From positions 1 through 57,607 of the forward strand of contig JAFVCD010000027.1 in NCBI GenBank assembly GCA_017479425.1: a stretch of DNA of 57,607 nucleotides. The letters run 5' to 3'. A program made the position numbers and the translations under genes. Of the stretch, positions 34,965 to 43,712 are shown piece after piece. The DNA comes from Oscillospiraceae bacterium (GTDB lineage: Bacteria; Bacillota; Clostridia; Oscillospirales; Oscillospiraceae). The notes below the pieces were generated by a model. It worked only from the letters and a program-made list of their open reading frames with translations. It did not search any database and had not been told where the DNA came from. The first letter of the stretch is position 1. Each line of letters starts with the position of its first letter.

Positions 34965-36428
34965 ATGAAAAAAGAATTCTGGTTTGTAGTCGGCTCGCAG
35001 TTTCTTTACGGGCAGGACGTGCTCGACACCGTCGCCGCGAGAGCGGAGGAGATGGCGCGGGAGCTCAGCAAGGTGCTTCCTTATCCGCTTGTCTACAAGG
35101 TCACGGCAAAGACTAATAAGGAGATTTCGGACGTTGTAAAAGAGGCAAATTACCGCGACGAGTGCGCGGGAATCGTGACTTGGTGCCATACCTTTTCACC
35201 GAGCAAGATGTGGATCGACGGACTCAGAGATCTTCAGAAGCCGTGGTGCCACCTTGCAACGCAGTATAACCGCGGGATACCGAACGAAGAAATAGATATG
35301 GACTTCATGAACCTCAACCAGGCGGCGCACGGCGACCGCGAGCACGGCTTCATCGGCGCGCGCCTCAGAAAGCCGCGCAAGATAATCGCGGGTTACTGGA
35401 AGGATGAGAGCGTTCAGAAGCGCCTTGCAAAATGGCAGAGAGTGTGCATGGGCGTCTGCGCCTCCAAGGAAATGAAGGTCATGCGCTTTGGCGACAATAT
35501 GCGCGAGGTCGCAGTCACCGAGGGCGACAAGGTCGAGGCGCAGATAAAGCTCGGCTGGCAGGTCAACACATGGGCTGTGGGCGATTTAGTCAAAGAGATG
35601 GCTAAGGTCACCGAGGCTGAGATCGACGAGCTATATAATGAATACACCTCAAAATATGACATCGCCACCGACAATATTTACGCTATCCGCTATCAGGCGA
35701 GGGAAGAGATAGCGATGAAGAAGATGATGGACAGACAGGGCTGCAGGGCGTTTTCTAACACCTTCCAGGATCTCTATGGAATGGAGCAGCTTCCCGGACT
35801 TGCCTCCCAGCACCTTATGAGCCTCGGCTACGGTTACGGCGGCGAGGGCGACTGGAAGGTGAGCGCCATGACGAGCATCATGAAGGCTATGGGCGAGGGC
35901 GGCAACGGCGCCTCCGGCTTTATGGAGGACTACACTTATCACCTCGTCGAGGGTGAGGAGTATTCTCTCGGCGCGCATATGCTCGAGGTATGCCCCTCTC
36001 TTGCGGCAGATAAGCCGCGTATCGAGACCCACCACCTCGGAATCGGAATGAACGAGAAGGATCCCGCGCGCCTTGTATTCGAGGGCAAGGCAGGCAAGGG
36101 AGTTGTTGCAAGCCTTATAGATATGGGCGGCAGGCTTCGCCTCATCGTTCAGGACATCGAGGCTGTGAAGCCCATTATGCCGATGCCGAATCTTCCGGTA
36201 GCGAGAGTAATGTGGAGAGCGCTTCCCGACCTCACAACCGGCGTCGAGTGCTGGATAACCGCCGGCGGCGCGCATCACACTGTTCTCAGCTACGACGTTG
36301 ACGCTGAAATGCTCCGCGACTGGGCGAGAATTATGGATATTGAGTTTGTACACATCGGCGCGGACACCACGCCGGAGAAGCTCGAGGAGGAGCTTTTAGT
36401 AAAGGATTTAATATGGAAACTGAAATGA
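34965..36428 (+). CDS. araA: L-arabinose isomerase
   Basis: A 487-residue cytoplasmic enzyme converting L-arabinose to L-ribulose. The N-terminus [19 protein letters not shown] is the family signature. [15 protein letters not shown]-like [13 protein letters not shown], and the metal-site segments containing [17 protein letters not shown] and IETHHLGIG follow. Length is standard. SD GGAGGAG lies 8 nt before the ATG. It is first of an araA-kinase-araD operon that continues into two STAS-kinase genes. No arabinose transporter or AraR regulator lies in the window. Confidence 0.96.
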   Translation: MKKEFWFVVGSQFLYGQDVLDTVAARAEEMARELSKVLPYPLVYKVTAKTNKEISDVVKEANYRDECAGIVTWCHTFSPSKMWIDGLRDLQKPWCHLATQYNRGIPNEEIDMDFMNLNQAAHGDREHGFIGARLRKPRKIIAGYWKDESVQKRLAKWQRVCMGVCASKEMKVMRFGDNMREVAVTEGDKVEAQIKLGWQVNTWAVGDLVKEMAKVTEAEIDELYNEYTSKYDIATDNIYAIRYQAREEIAMKKMMDRQGCRAFSNTFQDLYGMEQLPGLASQHLMSLGYGYGGEGDWKVSAMTSIMKAMGEGGNGASGFMEDYTYHLVEGEEYSLGAHMLEVCPSLAADKPRIETHHLGIGMNEKDPARLVFEGKAGKGVVASLIDMGGRLRLIVQDIEAVKPIMPMPNLPVARVMWRALPDLTTGVECWITAGGAHHTVLSYDVDAEMLRDWARIMDIEFVHIGADTTPEKLEEELLVKDLIWKLK

Positions 36429-37963
36429 AAAACTGCACTCTCGGAATAGAGTTCGGCTCTACCCGCATTAAGGCGGTGCTTATCGACGAAAACCACATCC
36501 CCGTCGCCTCCGGCTCGCATGAGTGGGAAAACCGCCTCACTGACGGTATCTGGACCTACACGATGGAGGATATACACGCAGGACTGCGCCGCGCCTACGC
36601 CGACCTTGTAAAATGCGTCGGTCACCCCATCGAAGAAGTCGCCGCGATCGGCGTATCCGGCATGATGCACGGCTATCTGCCCTTTGACAAGAACGGAAAA
36701 CAGCTTGCGGAGTTCAGAACGTGGCGCAATACCATAACCGGAGAGGCGGCGGAGAAGCTGACCGCCCTTTTCGGCTTCAATATCCCGCAGAGGTGGTCTA
36801 TTGCGCACCTCTATCAAGCCATACTGAACGGCGAGAGCCACGTCAAGGACATCGCACGGCTGACAACGCTCGCCGGATATATCCATTATGAGCTGACGGG
36901 AGAGCACGTTATGGGCGTTGGCGAGGCTTCGGGAATGTTCCCCATAGACAGCGCGACCTGCGACTTTGACGAGGGTATGATACAGAAGTTCAACGCTCTC
37001 ACGGGACTTGACCTCAGAGCGATTCTTCCGAAGGTGCTTCCAGCAGGCGCGAACGCGGGTTATCTTACGGAGAGCGGCGCTAAGTTCCTTGACCCTGCCG
37101 GAAACCTGAAGCCCGGCATCCCCGTCGCGCCTCCCGAGGGCGACGCCGGAACGGGTATGGCGGCGACAAATTCCGTCAGAGTACGCACCGGAAACGTCAG
37201 CGCCGGAACGAGCGACTTTGCGATGATAGTCACCGACAAGCCCCTCGGAGTTCACCGCGAGATAGATATGGTAACAACGCCGGACGGCGCGCCGGTTGCG
37301 ATGGTGCACTGCAACAACTGCACCTCGGATATTAACGCGTGGGTCAATCTCTTTGCCGACTACTCCGCGCTTATGGGCACGCCGGTAGACAAGGGTGAGC
37401 TTTACACGAAGCTTTTCAAAGCCGCGCTGGAGGGCGAAGCGGACTGCGGCGGCCTTATGAGCTTCAACTACTTCTCCGGCGAGGGCGTTACCGACCTCAA
37501 CGAGGGCAGACCGCTCTTTATGCGCGCGCCCGACGCAAAAATGACGGTTGCAAACTTCATGCGCACGCATCTTCTCTCGGCTCTCGCAACGCTGAAAATA
37601 GGACTTGACATCCTCACAAAGGAGGAGAACGTGGCAATCGACAAGCTCTACGGTCACGGCGGCTTCTTCAAGACCCCCGAGGTCGGTCAGAGAATGCTCT
37701 CCGCGGCGGTGAATGCGCCCGTCAGCGTAATGGAGACTGCGGGCGAGGGCGGCCCCTACGGTATGGCGCTCCTCGCGGCGTATATGGTCAGAAAAGCTGA
37801 AAATGAATCGCTTGCAGATTACCTTGACAGCAAGGTATTCAATAATGCGAAAAGCTCGACGCTTATGGCAACAGACGACGACGTCGCGGGCTTCAATAAG
37901 TTCCTTGAAACGTACAAAAAAGCGCTCGAGGTCGAAAAATGCGCTGTGGAGGTGCTTAAGTAA
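36413..37963 (+). CDS. FGGY-family L-ribulokinase
   Basis: A 516-residue sugar kinase with the FGGY N-terminal phosphate motif [16 protein letters not shown] and [13 protein letters not shown]. It has [16 protein letters not shown] and [14 protein letters not shown] in the middle, and [16 protein letters not shown] in the C-terminal domain. It lies between araA and araD, so L-ribulose is the expected substrate. The sequence looks more like the clostridial FGGY type than classical AraB, so I leave the symbol empty. It overlaps araA by 16 bp; ATG 36413 has AAAGGA 6 nt upstream, and an in-frame ATG at 36425 (ATGA overlap) is an alternative. Confidence 0.88.
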   Translation: METEMKNCTLGIEFGSTRIKAVLIDENHIPVASGSHEWENRLTDGIWTYTMEDIHAGLRRAYADLVKCVGHPIEEVAAIGVSGMMHGYLPFDKNGKQLAEFRTWRNTITGEAAEKLTALFGFNIPQRWSIAHLYQAILNGESHVKDIARLTTLAGYIHYELTGEHVMGVGEASGMFPIDSATCDFDEGMIQKFNALTGLDLRAILPKVLPAGANAGYLTESGAKFLDPAGNLKPGIPVAPPEGDAGTGMAATNSVRVRTGNVSAGTSDFAMIVTDKPLGVHREIDMVTTPDGAPVAMVHCNNCTSDINAWVNLFADYSALMGTPVDKGELYTKLFKAALEGEADCGGLMSFNYFSGEGVTDLNEGRPLFMRAPDAKMTVANFMRTHLLSALATLKIGLDILTKEENVAIDKLYGHGGFFKTPEVGQRMLSAAVNAPVSVMETAGEGGPYGMALLAAYMVRKAENESLADYLDSKVFNNAKSSTLMATDDDVAGFNKFLETYKKALEVEKCAVEVLK

Positions 37964-38649
37964 TGCTTGAAGAGCTGAAACAAAGGGTTTTAGAGGCGAA
38001 TTTGCTGCTTCCGAAGTTCGGACTTGTTACCTTCACATGGGGCAACGTCAGCGGAATCGACCGCGAGAGCGGACTTGTAGTCATAAAGCCCTCCGGCGTT
38101 GAGTACGACGGAATGACGGCGGAGGATATGGTCGTCGTAGACCTCGACGGCAACAGAGTAGAGGGAAAATTGAAGCCCTCCTCCGATACCGCGACCCACG
38201 TCGAGCTGTACAAGGCTTTCCCGAACATCGGCGGCGTCGTACATACGCACTCAAGCTACGCAACGAGCTGGGCGCAGTCCGGGCGCGACATTCCGTGCTA
38301 CGGAACCACTCACGCCGACTACTTCTACGGCTCCGTGCCGTGCCTGAGGTGCCTCACCAAAGAGGAAATAGACGAGGCCTACGAGCGCAACACCGGAAAG
38401 CTCATCGTTGAGCATATGGCGGAGCGCTATGAGGCGACCCCTGCGGTGCTGTGCAAGAACCACGGACCGTTTAGCTGGGGCAAGGACCCCGTCGACGCCG
38501 TTCACGCGGCGGTGGTGCTCGAGGAGTGCGCGAAGATGGCGTACAGAACCGAGCTGATTAACCCAAATGTCAAGCCCGCGCCGCAGGAGCTGCAGGATAA
38601 GCACTACTTCCGCAAGCACGGCGCAAACGCATATTACGGACAAAACTGA
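37963..38649 (+). CDS. araD: L-ribulose-5-phosphate 4-epimerase
   Basis: A 228-residue class II aldolase-fold enzyme making D-xylulose-5-phosphate. Motifs: [34 protein letters not shown] (zinc His pair), [12 protein letters not shown] and [11 protein letters not shown] (third zinc His). Length is standard. The ATG shares one base with the kinase's stop codon (TAATG), so translation is coupled. It completes entry of arabinose into the pentose phosphate pathway. Confidence 0.95.
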   Translation: MLEELKQRVLEANLLLPKFGLVTFTWGNVSGIDRESGLVVIKPSGVEYDGMTAEDMVVVDLDGNRVEGKLKPSSDTATHVELYKAFPNIGGVVHTHSSYATSWAQSGRDIPCYGTTHADYFYGSVPCLRCLTKEEIDEAYERNTGKLIVEHMAERYEATPAVLCKNHGPFSWGKDPVDAVHAAVVLEECAKMAYRTELINPNVKPAPQELQDKHYFRKHGANAYYGQN

Positions 38650-38664
38650 TTAGGAGCAAATTAT

Positions 38665-39849
38665 ATGAAAACGCAATTTGAAAACAATTCACTCACGCTA
38701 TTCCTTGAGGGCCACATCGACTCCTCCAACGCTCCTCAGCTCGAAGCTGAGGCGATGGATGAGCTGAATAAGTACCCTGAGGCGGAAATAATCGTCGACT
38801 GCGATAAGCTCGAGTACATTTCCTCCGCAGGACTTCGCGTAATTCTCAAAATCAAGAAGATGAAGGGCGAAAAGCTCACGGTTGTAAACGTATCACCCGA
38901 GGTTTTTGAGATTTTCGATGTGACCGGCTTTACTGAAATGCTCAATATCAAGAAGAAGCTCCGTGAGATATCCGTTGAGGGCAAGGAGAAGATCGGTCAG
39001 GGCGGCAACGGCGCCGTATACAGACTTGACGAGGATACGATAGTCAAGGTCTACAAGCCGTGGATGGGCTTTGCAGATATCGACAGAGAGCGCAGCTTTG
39101 CAAAGACGGCGTTTGTGAACGGTATTCCTTCTGTCATCGCTTATGATACAGTCAAGGTCGGCGACTGCCTCGGCGTTGTATTTGAGATGCTCAAGTCCGA
39201 CACCCTCGGCCACGCGATGCGCGACAACCCCGATAAGCTTGAGAAGTACGTCGACCAGTACGTCGCTCTTGCGAAGACACTGCACTCTACCCACGTTCCG
39301 CAGGGAAGCTTCGCAACGATCCAGTCTGTTTTGCACCTTCGCGCGGATAATCTTACGGAGTGGTGCACTCCTGAGGAAATCAGCCTTCTTCACAGCATTA
39401 TCGACGACATTCCCGAGGCTGATACCGTTACGCATAATGACCTGCACCCCGGCAACATCATGATACAGAACGGCGAGCTCGTTCTCATCGATATGCCCGA
39501 GGTCACGATGGGTCCGGCAATCTGCGATCTTGTTTCCATCTTCCGCGATATGATCTCCGCACCGAAAAACTCCGGAACGATAATTGAGGGCAGCGTCGGA
39601 ATGCCGGCGGAGATGATAAGCAGAGTGGGCAATATGTTCTTCATGAAATACACCGGCATAACCGACCCTGCCGAGCTTGAAGCATATTATAAGAAGCTCG
39701 GACTTCTCTTCGCGTTTAACGTAGTGCTCGTTGTCGGCTCCGGCGCCGAGCGCTCGAGGCAGATGGCGAAGCATATCATGGATAATCTTCTGCGCGCTGT
39801 TGTCATCCCCAACGAGCAGGCGATCAGATATTTATTTAAGACGATGTGA
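38665..39849 (+). CDS. STAS domain fused to kinase-like domain (1)
   Basis: A 394-residue protein. The STAS domain (1-95) has LEGHIDSSNAPQLE and LEYISSAGLRVIL, with Ser54 at the position phosphorylated in SpoIIAA. From about 105 follows a small-molecule/protein-kinase-like domain resembling family TIGR02172: glycine loop IGQGGNGAVYRL (110-121), Lys128 in IVKVYK, the catalytic loop THNDLHPGNIM (256-266) and metal-binding Asp276 in LIDMPEV. Both halves look intact. A kinase tethered to a STAS antagonist could phosphorylate its own or another STAS Ser. That is inference. SD TAGGAG is present, 15 bp after araD, so it is likely in the ara operon. Confidence 0.85.
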   Translation: MKTQFENNSLTLFLEGHIDSSNAPQLEAEAMDELNKYPEAEIIVDCDKLEYISSAGLRVILKIKKMKGEKLTVVNVSPEVFEIFDVTGFTEMLNIKKKLREISVEGKEKIGQGGNGAVYRLDEDTIVKVYKPWMGFADIDRERSFAKTAFVNGIPSVIAYDTVKVGDCLGVVFEMLKSDTLGHAMRDNPDKLEKYVDQYVALAKTLHSTHVPQGSFATIQSVLHLRADNLTEWCTPEEISLLHSIIDDIPEADTVTHNDLHPGNIMIQNGELVLIDMPEVTMGPAICDLVSIFRDMISAPKNSGTIIEGSVGMPAEMISRVGNMFFMKYTGITDPAELEAYYKKLGLLFAFNVVLVVGSGAERSRQMAKHIMDNLLRAVVIPNEQAIRYLFKTM

Positions 39850-39858
39850 GGCGAAAAA

Positions 39859-41037
39859 ATGAATTCCAGGTACGATAACGGCATTCTTACGCTTTTCCTT
39901 GAGGGGCATATCGACTCCTCAAATGCTGCCAAGTTTGAAAACGAAGCGATAACAGAGCTGAATAATTATCCCGGCGCGGAAGTGATCCTCGACTGCGATA
40001 AGCTTGAGTACATCTCCTCAGCCGGACTTCGCGTGGTTCTTAAGATCAAAAAGCTGAGGGGAGCGAGCGTGAAGCTCGTGAACGTATCCTCTGAGGTATA
40101 TGAGATACTTGAGGTCACCGGCTTTTCAGAAATGCTCGAGATACACAAGAAGCTCCGCTCGGTATCGGTCGAGGGCTGTTCTCTGCTCGGTCAGGGCGCG
40201 AACGGCACAGTCTATCGCTTTACTCCCGATGAAATGATAAAGGTTTTCCGCACGGGGCTTACTCTCGACGTGATCGAGGAGGAGCGCGAAGCGAGCAAAA
40301 AGGCGTTTCTTCTCGGCGTTCCGTGCGCGATACCGTTCGATACTGTGCGCTGCGGAGACAGCTACGGCACGATCTACGAGCTTTTGAAGGCAAAGACGAT
40401 AGCTGAGCGAATCCGCGAGAATCCCGAAGAGCTTCCGGAGCTTGCCGAAAAGTCCGCAAAGCTTCTGCGCGAAATGCACGAAATCGAGATCCCCGAGGGA
40501 AATATGCAGAGAGCGGATAAAAAGCTGCACGAAACCATCGACGCACTCACTGACGATTTTACAGCGGATGAGATCGAGCTTATGCATCGCATCTACAACT
40601 CGATACCGCAAATGAACCGCTTTATACACAACGATTATCACCCCAAAAACGTTATGGTCTCCGGCGGCGAGCTTATTCTTATAGACCTCGGCGACGCTGG
40701 CGCGGGTAATCCTATCATAGATATAATACACAGCTACATGGTCTACAATCTGATCGGCGCCGATATCCGAGCCGAGAAGCCCGATGAGATATGCTTTGTC
40801 GGCATTACTTACGCCGAGGCTGAGCGTTTCTGGAAGATATTCTCGAGAGTCTACTGGGGCAGCGAAGAGAAGTCCAAGGAGATGGACGAGAAAGTCGCGC
40901 CCTTCGCGACTATGATGTATCTCACCGTCAGCATGGCTCACCCGAGGCTTCCGAAGGAGTATCATCCGGTCTACGTGGACAGAGTCCGCAAAAACGTTTT
41001 CCCGCATGCTGAAAAAATGCTCAAAGCATTTGAATAA
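39859..41037 (+). CDS. STAS domain fused to kinase-like domain (2)
   Basis: A 392-residue paralogue with the same architecture. The STAS domain has LEGHIDSSNAAKFE and LEYISSAGLRVVL (Ser54). The kinase domain has LGQGANGTVYRF (110-121), Lys128 in IKVFR, IHNDYHPKNVM (256-266) and Asp276 in LIDLGDAG. The STAS half is more similar between the two proteins than the kinase half, so the pair may have different kinase targets but a shared STAS partner. It starts 9 bp after the first. A strong hairpin follows. Clearly a tandem duplication. Confidence 0.85.
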   Translation: MNSRYDNGILTLFLEGHIDSSNAAKFENEAITELNNYPGAEVILDCDKLEYISSAGLRVVLKIKKLRGASVKLVNVSSEVYEILEVTGFSEMLEIHKKLRSVSVEGCSLLGQGANGTVYRFTPDEMIKVFRTGLTLDVIEEEREASKKAFLLGVPCAIPFDTVRCGDSYGTIYELLKAKTIAERIRENPEELPELAEKSAKLLREMHEIEIPEGNMQRADKKLHETIDALTDDFTADEIELMHRIYNSIPQMNRFIHNDYHPKNVMVSGGELILIDLGDAGAGNPIIDIIHSYMVYNLIGADIRAEKPDEICFVGITYAEAERFWKIFSRVYWGSEEKSKEMDEKVAPFATMMYLTVSMAHPRLPKEYHPVYVDRVRKNVFPHAEKMLKAFE

Positions 41038-41043
41038 TGAGAC

Positions 41044-41075
41044 AAGGAGCGCTGTCAGATAAGACAGCGCTCCTT
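41044..41075. terminator. Hairpin between convergent genes
   Basis: A 13-bp perfect stem (AAGGAGCGCTGTC and complement) with a 6-nt loop. It overlaps the last codons and stop of the minus-strand phosphatase gene. T-runs are short, so termination strength is uncertain. Confidence 0.65.
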
Positions 41076-41852
41076 AAGCTTTTCGATCTGTTTTTCCGTG
41101 ATACCAAGCCCATTGTGAATATAATCGAGCACCGAGCCGTATTTTTCATTCAGATGCGCTATCGACTCGCGCAAGAACCGCTCTTCGACCGATTCAAAGA
41201 CGCCGAGTCCCATTTCTGTCAATGCCTCATCCCAGCCGAGCGAGGAGAAATACCGCTTCATTTTGTCGATCGAGGCGGAGTTATACTCGTTTGTCAGCAT
41301 ATAATCGGAAACTACGGTCTCTTCGTCCACACCGAGCGCCGTCATCAGGAGCATCGCGGCAAGCCCTGTTCTGTCCTTGCCGCTCGTGCAGTGCCATAAA
41401 ACAGCGCGGTCGGGAGCCGCGGCAAGAATGATGCGGAAAAAATCACCGAATCCGCGCTTGCCGCTTTCGCAATCGAGGTATTTCTTATAAAGCGCCGTGC
41501 CGAACAGATCGTAGCGCGCCATAATGTCTATGATTGCCCGTATATCGTTAAGGTCGCTCTGAATATCTGCAAACGCGGCAAATTCGCTGTCAGTCATCTG
41601 CATAACGTCGATATTGTGGTACTCTGCGCCGCTTATCACCGGATCCTCGAAGCCGGCGATCTCCATCGGCATACGGAAGTCGATTATATCGCTGACCTTG
41701 TAATAATCGCGCAGCAGAGCAGCTTCTTCATCTGATATGCCGTTCAGCTTCGCAGTGCGAAGCAAAAGACCGCTTTTTATATGCCGACCGTCGGCGGCAG
41801 CGTATCCGCCCAGCTCGCGCGCGTTTTTGACGGATTTCAGAGTAAAACCCAT
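41055..41852 (-). CDS. Tyrosine/phosphoinositide-type protein phosphatase
   Basis: A 265-residue dual-specificity-like phosphatase (Y_phosphatase3/Tyr-Ser group). Start at ATG 41852 has GGAGGTCAC upstream; a longer frame to 41882 lacks an SD. NARELGGYAAADGRHIKSGLLLR is the family's N-terminal signature and WHCTSGKDRTGLAA is the P-loop with Cys155 and Arg161. VIDFR-type SDIIDFRMPME precedes it. Cytoplasmic; relatives act on phosphotyrosine, phosphoserine or phosphoinositides. It stands alone between a STAS-kinase pair and the cotJ operon. A role in reversing the kinases' action is possible but speculative. Confidence 0.88.
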   Translation of the reverse strand: MGFTLKSVKNARELGGYAAADGRHIKSGLLLRTAKLNGISDEEAALLRDYYKVSDIIDFRMPMEIAGFEDPVISGAEYHNIDVMQMTDSEFAAFADIQSDLNDIRAIIDIMARYDLFGTALYKKYLDCESGKRGFGDFFRIILAAAPDRAVLWHCTSGKDRTGLAAMLLMTALGVDEETVVSDYMLTNEYNSASIDKMKRYFSSLGWDEALTEMGLGVFESVEERFLRESIAHLNEKYGSVLDYIHNGLGITEKQIEKLKERCLI

Positions 41853-41890
41853 TTTGTGACCTCCGTAGCTTTTTCTATACATTATATAAC

Positions 41891-41925
41891 AAATCTCCTG
41901 CCGGTCAAGACAGGAGATTTATATT
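41891..41925 (-). terminator. Terminator of the cotJ operon
   Basis: A 10-bp stem (AAATCTCCTG and complement) with a 10-nt loop lies just after the cotJC 3' segment, followed on the minus strand by TTTGTTATAT. Confidence 0.65.
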
Positions 41926-41926
41926 T

Positions 41927-42348
41927 TCATTTATCGAACGAAGGATTAATAGCGTAGATATTCTTTTTATCCATCTTCTCTGTGGCGAGCCTCAGAGCCT
42001 CACCGAAGCGCTGGAAGTGTACTACCTCGCGCTCCCTGAGGAATCTGATAACATTGTTGACGTCCGGATCGTCGGAGAGGCGCAGGATGTTGTCGTAGGT
42101 CACGCGAGCCTTCTGCTCAGCGGCAAGATCCTCTGTGAGATCGGCGATAACGTCGCCCTTGACTGCGAAGGTCGCGGCAGTCCACGGAGTGCCGGAGGCA
42201 AACTGCGGATAAACTCCGGTGGTGTGGTCGACGAAATACGCCTCCATGCCGGCTTTTTTGATCTCCTCCTCGGTCATATTGCGCGTGAGCTGCTGGACTA
42301 TGCTGCCCACCATCTCGAGGTGTCCCAGCTCCTCTGTACCTATATCGG
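41927..42348 (-). CDS. cotJC: cotJC 3' segment (interrupted gene)
   Basis: The C-terminal two-thirds of a CotJC/manganese-catalase-type spore-coat protein. Read from the junction core it gives DIGTEELGHLEMVGS and continues to YAINPSFDK, about 134 codons. Metal ligands of the second ferritin-like helix pair (EELGHLEM, later EQKARVTYDNIL and REREVVHFQRF) are present. It has no start codon with an SD of its own. The 5' segment lies 4.7 kb away at 47040-47243. Joining the two at the shared core gives one continuous frame of about 198 codons, so this is an interrupted and potentially restorable gene rather than simple decay. Confidence 0.92.
42331..42348. other. Attachment-site-like repeat, left end
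   Basis: CCTC-T-GTACCTATATCGG. It matches 47050-47067 at 17 of 18 positions; the 13-bp core GTACCTATATCGG (42336-42348) is identical. On the cotJC strand the core encodes part of DIGT. Confidence 0.9.
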
Positions 42349-42441
42349 AGTCAAAATGGAGAGGTCAATGCTCACAATGCAAAGCAGACACATAAGAATT
42401 AGATGGCAGATCATAAGCGGACAGCTTTTTATTTTGCTCAT
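42340..42441 (-). CDS. 33-residue hydrophobic peptide at element end
   Basis: A short ORF with a textbook SD: GGAGGT at 42454-42449, 7 nt before ATG 42441. It encodes a Cys- and Leu-rich peptide (starts MSKIKSCPLM, centre LILMCLLCIVSI) that looks membrane-active. Its stop codon TAG lies inside the attachment core (42342-42340). It reads outward from the element toward the cotJC 3' segment. It exists only in the integrated form with this end; after excision the circle junction would change its C-terminus. No homology recognised. It may be a toxin-like, regulatory or chance peptide. Confidence 0.45.
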   Translation of the reverse strand: MSKIKSCPLMICHLILMCLLCIVSIDLSILTPI

Positions 42442-42471
42442 AAAAACTACCTCCATAATTGTATTTTTTCT

Positions 42472-42738
42472 ATGTATCATATCAGAGAAAAGATATCAAA
42501 TGAAATAAAACGGCCTCTGCAACGCATAAACTCTCCCATAGAGGGGGGTAAGCATATATACGATAAAGGTGTTTACGGGTCTGTGATAACAGCAGATGGC
42601 GTTTCACAGAACTTCCTTTTTGAGTTTGAGAGAGCCGTACTTATCGCGCTTAAGGAGGAGGGGGTGATTGACGAGCTTCAATACAGCTTTGCAGAGGAGA
42701 AGCTCAAGACACAAAAGGGCAGAAATAAATCTGACTAA
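42472..42738 (+). CDS. Small element-borne protein (SHOCT-like tail?)
   Basis: An 88-residue ORF beginning MYHIREKISN and ending in EEKLKTQKGRNKSD. The segment ALKEEGVIDELQYSFAEEKL resembles the short SHOCT motif found in small clostridial proteins. No convincing SD precedes this ATG; the frame is open back to ATG 42403, which would overlap the opposite-strand peptide. Position at the element end opposite the recombinase makes a recombination accessory factor conceivable, with no direct evidence. Could also be a non-expressed remnant. Confidence 0.45.
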   Translation: MYHIREKISNEIKRPLQRINSPIEGGKHIYDKGVYGSVITADGVSQNFLFEFERAVLIALKEEGVIDELQYSFAEEKLKTQKGRNKSD

Positions 42739-42742
42739 TATA

Positions 42743-42771
42743 TTTCATTTTTCGTTTAAATATGATATAAT
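42743..42771 (+). promoter_or_regulatory. Predicted promoter of the element's cargo operon
   Basis: TATAAT at 42766-42771 with a weak -35 (TTTCAT, 42743-42748) at 17 nt. It lies about 58 nt before the HD gene and would drive HD, MATE-ATPase and possibly the recombinase. Confidence 0.45.
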
Positions 42772-42828
42772 CTAAAATAAAAATTACTGATTACTGACCG
42801 ACCAGTACGAAAGAGAGCTGATTTAGAT

Positions 42829-43698
42829 ATGAACGAAGACTTCCTTATAGAACGAAGGCTCATGAAAATATCGCCTGAGCTTCATCAGAGAACCAAGGAC
42901 AGCGCCTTTGTTCTGCAAAATATGCTCGAATCCTATCTGCCGCGCTTTCCGGATTTTACCGATCACTCCATTCTGCACAGTATGGACGTGCTCGATTTCT
43001 GCAATAAGCTTGTCGGCGTCGATCAGGCTGAGAAGCTCAGCGCCGCGGAGTGCTATGTGCTTATTATGGGCTGCTATCTGCACGATATCGGCATGGGTGT
43101 TAACGCTAAGGACTATGAGCTGTTTTCTAAGGAGATAGACTTCGGGGACTATCTGCTTACACATTCGCTGGATGACGCTCGCAATGTCACGCGCGCCTTT
43201 CACAATGAATACAGCGGGCTGTTCATAAGAAAATACGCTTCTCTTTTCGATATTCCCTGCGAGGAGATGCTTTTCGCGATAATACAGGTCTCGCGCGGTC
43301 ACCGTAAAACAGACTTGTACGATGATAAAGAATATCCGAATCTGACAAGTGAGTACGGGGTAATCAGAACTGCTTATCTTGCGGCGTTAGTTCGGCTTGC
43401 CGATGAGATCGACGTTGCCTCAGACCGCAATCCCGAGCTGTTATTCGACACTTCAAAATATTCCGATCCCATCAGCAAACGCGAGTTCGGAAAGCACGAG
43501 TCTATCCGCAGAGTTGAGATCGAGGATGACAGAATAGTGCTTCTTACAAAGCCGAAGAGCCCGGAATTCGTTCCGCTTATCGAGGAGCTTGCCGGCAAGA
43601 TTCAGAAAACTCTTGACTATTGCCGCGACGTTGTGGAAAAGAGAACTGAATTTCATATCACTCAGTCGAAAATTGCGATTCTTCCGTGGGAAGAGTGA
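42829..43698 (+). CDS. HD-domain protein
   Basis: A 289-residue soluble protein with an HD metal-dependent phosphohydrolase core: DHSILHSMDVLDF (45-57), CYLHDIGMGV (82-91, the His-Asp pair) and LVRLADEIDVASDR (about 187-200). This arrangement resembles the HD domains found beside Hsp90-like or histidine-kinase-like ATPases (HD-CE type). The C-terminal third is mixed alpha/beta and ends ITQSKIAILPWEE. The SD (AAAGAGAG) is 12 nt away and weak. It lies 14 bp before a transporter carrying an ATPase domain of that superfamily. Substrate unknown. Confidence 0.8.
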   Translation: MNEDFLIERRLMKISPELHQRTKDSAFVLQNMLESYLPRFPDFTDHSILHSMDVLDFCNKLVGVDQAEKLSAAECYVLIMGCYLHDIGMGVNAKDYELFSKEIDFGDYLLTHSLDDARNVTRAFHNEYSGLFIRKYASLFDIPCEEMLFAIIQVSRGHRKTDLYDDKEYPNLTSEYGVIRTAYLAALVRLADEIDVASDRNPELLFDTSKYSDPISKREFGKHESIRRVEIEDDRIVLLTKPKSPEFVPLIEELAGKIQKTLDYCRDVVEKRTEFHITQSKIAILPWEE

Positions 43699-43712
43699 GA
43701 GGAGAGATGATT

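Noticed and set aside
36290-37657. 455-codon minus-strand open frame
   Set aside because: Antisense to the ribulokinase and the araA end; low-complexity translation with no family resemblance.
41927-42313. cotJC 3' segment as an independent small gene starting at its first ATG
   Set aside because: The ATG has no properly spaced SD and the frame continues upstream through the attachment core into the missing N-terminal half, so it is a gene fragment.
42403-42738. Longer version of the small element ORF starting at 42403
   Set aside because: It would overlap the opposite-strand peptide that has a perfect SD, and there is no SD before 42403. The shorter form from 42472 is listed instead at low confidence.
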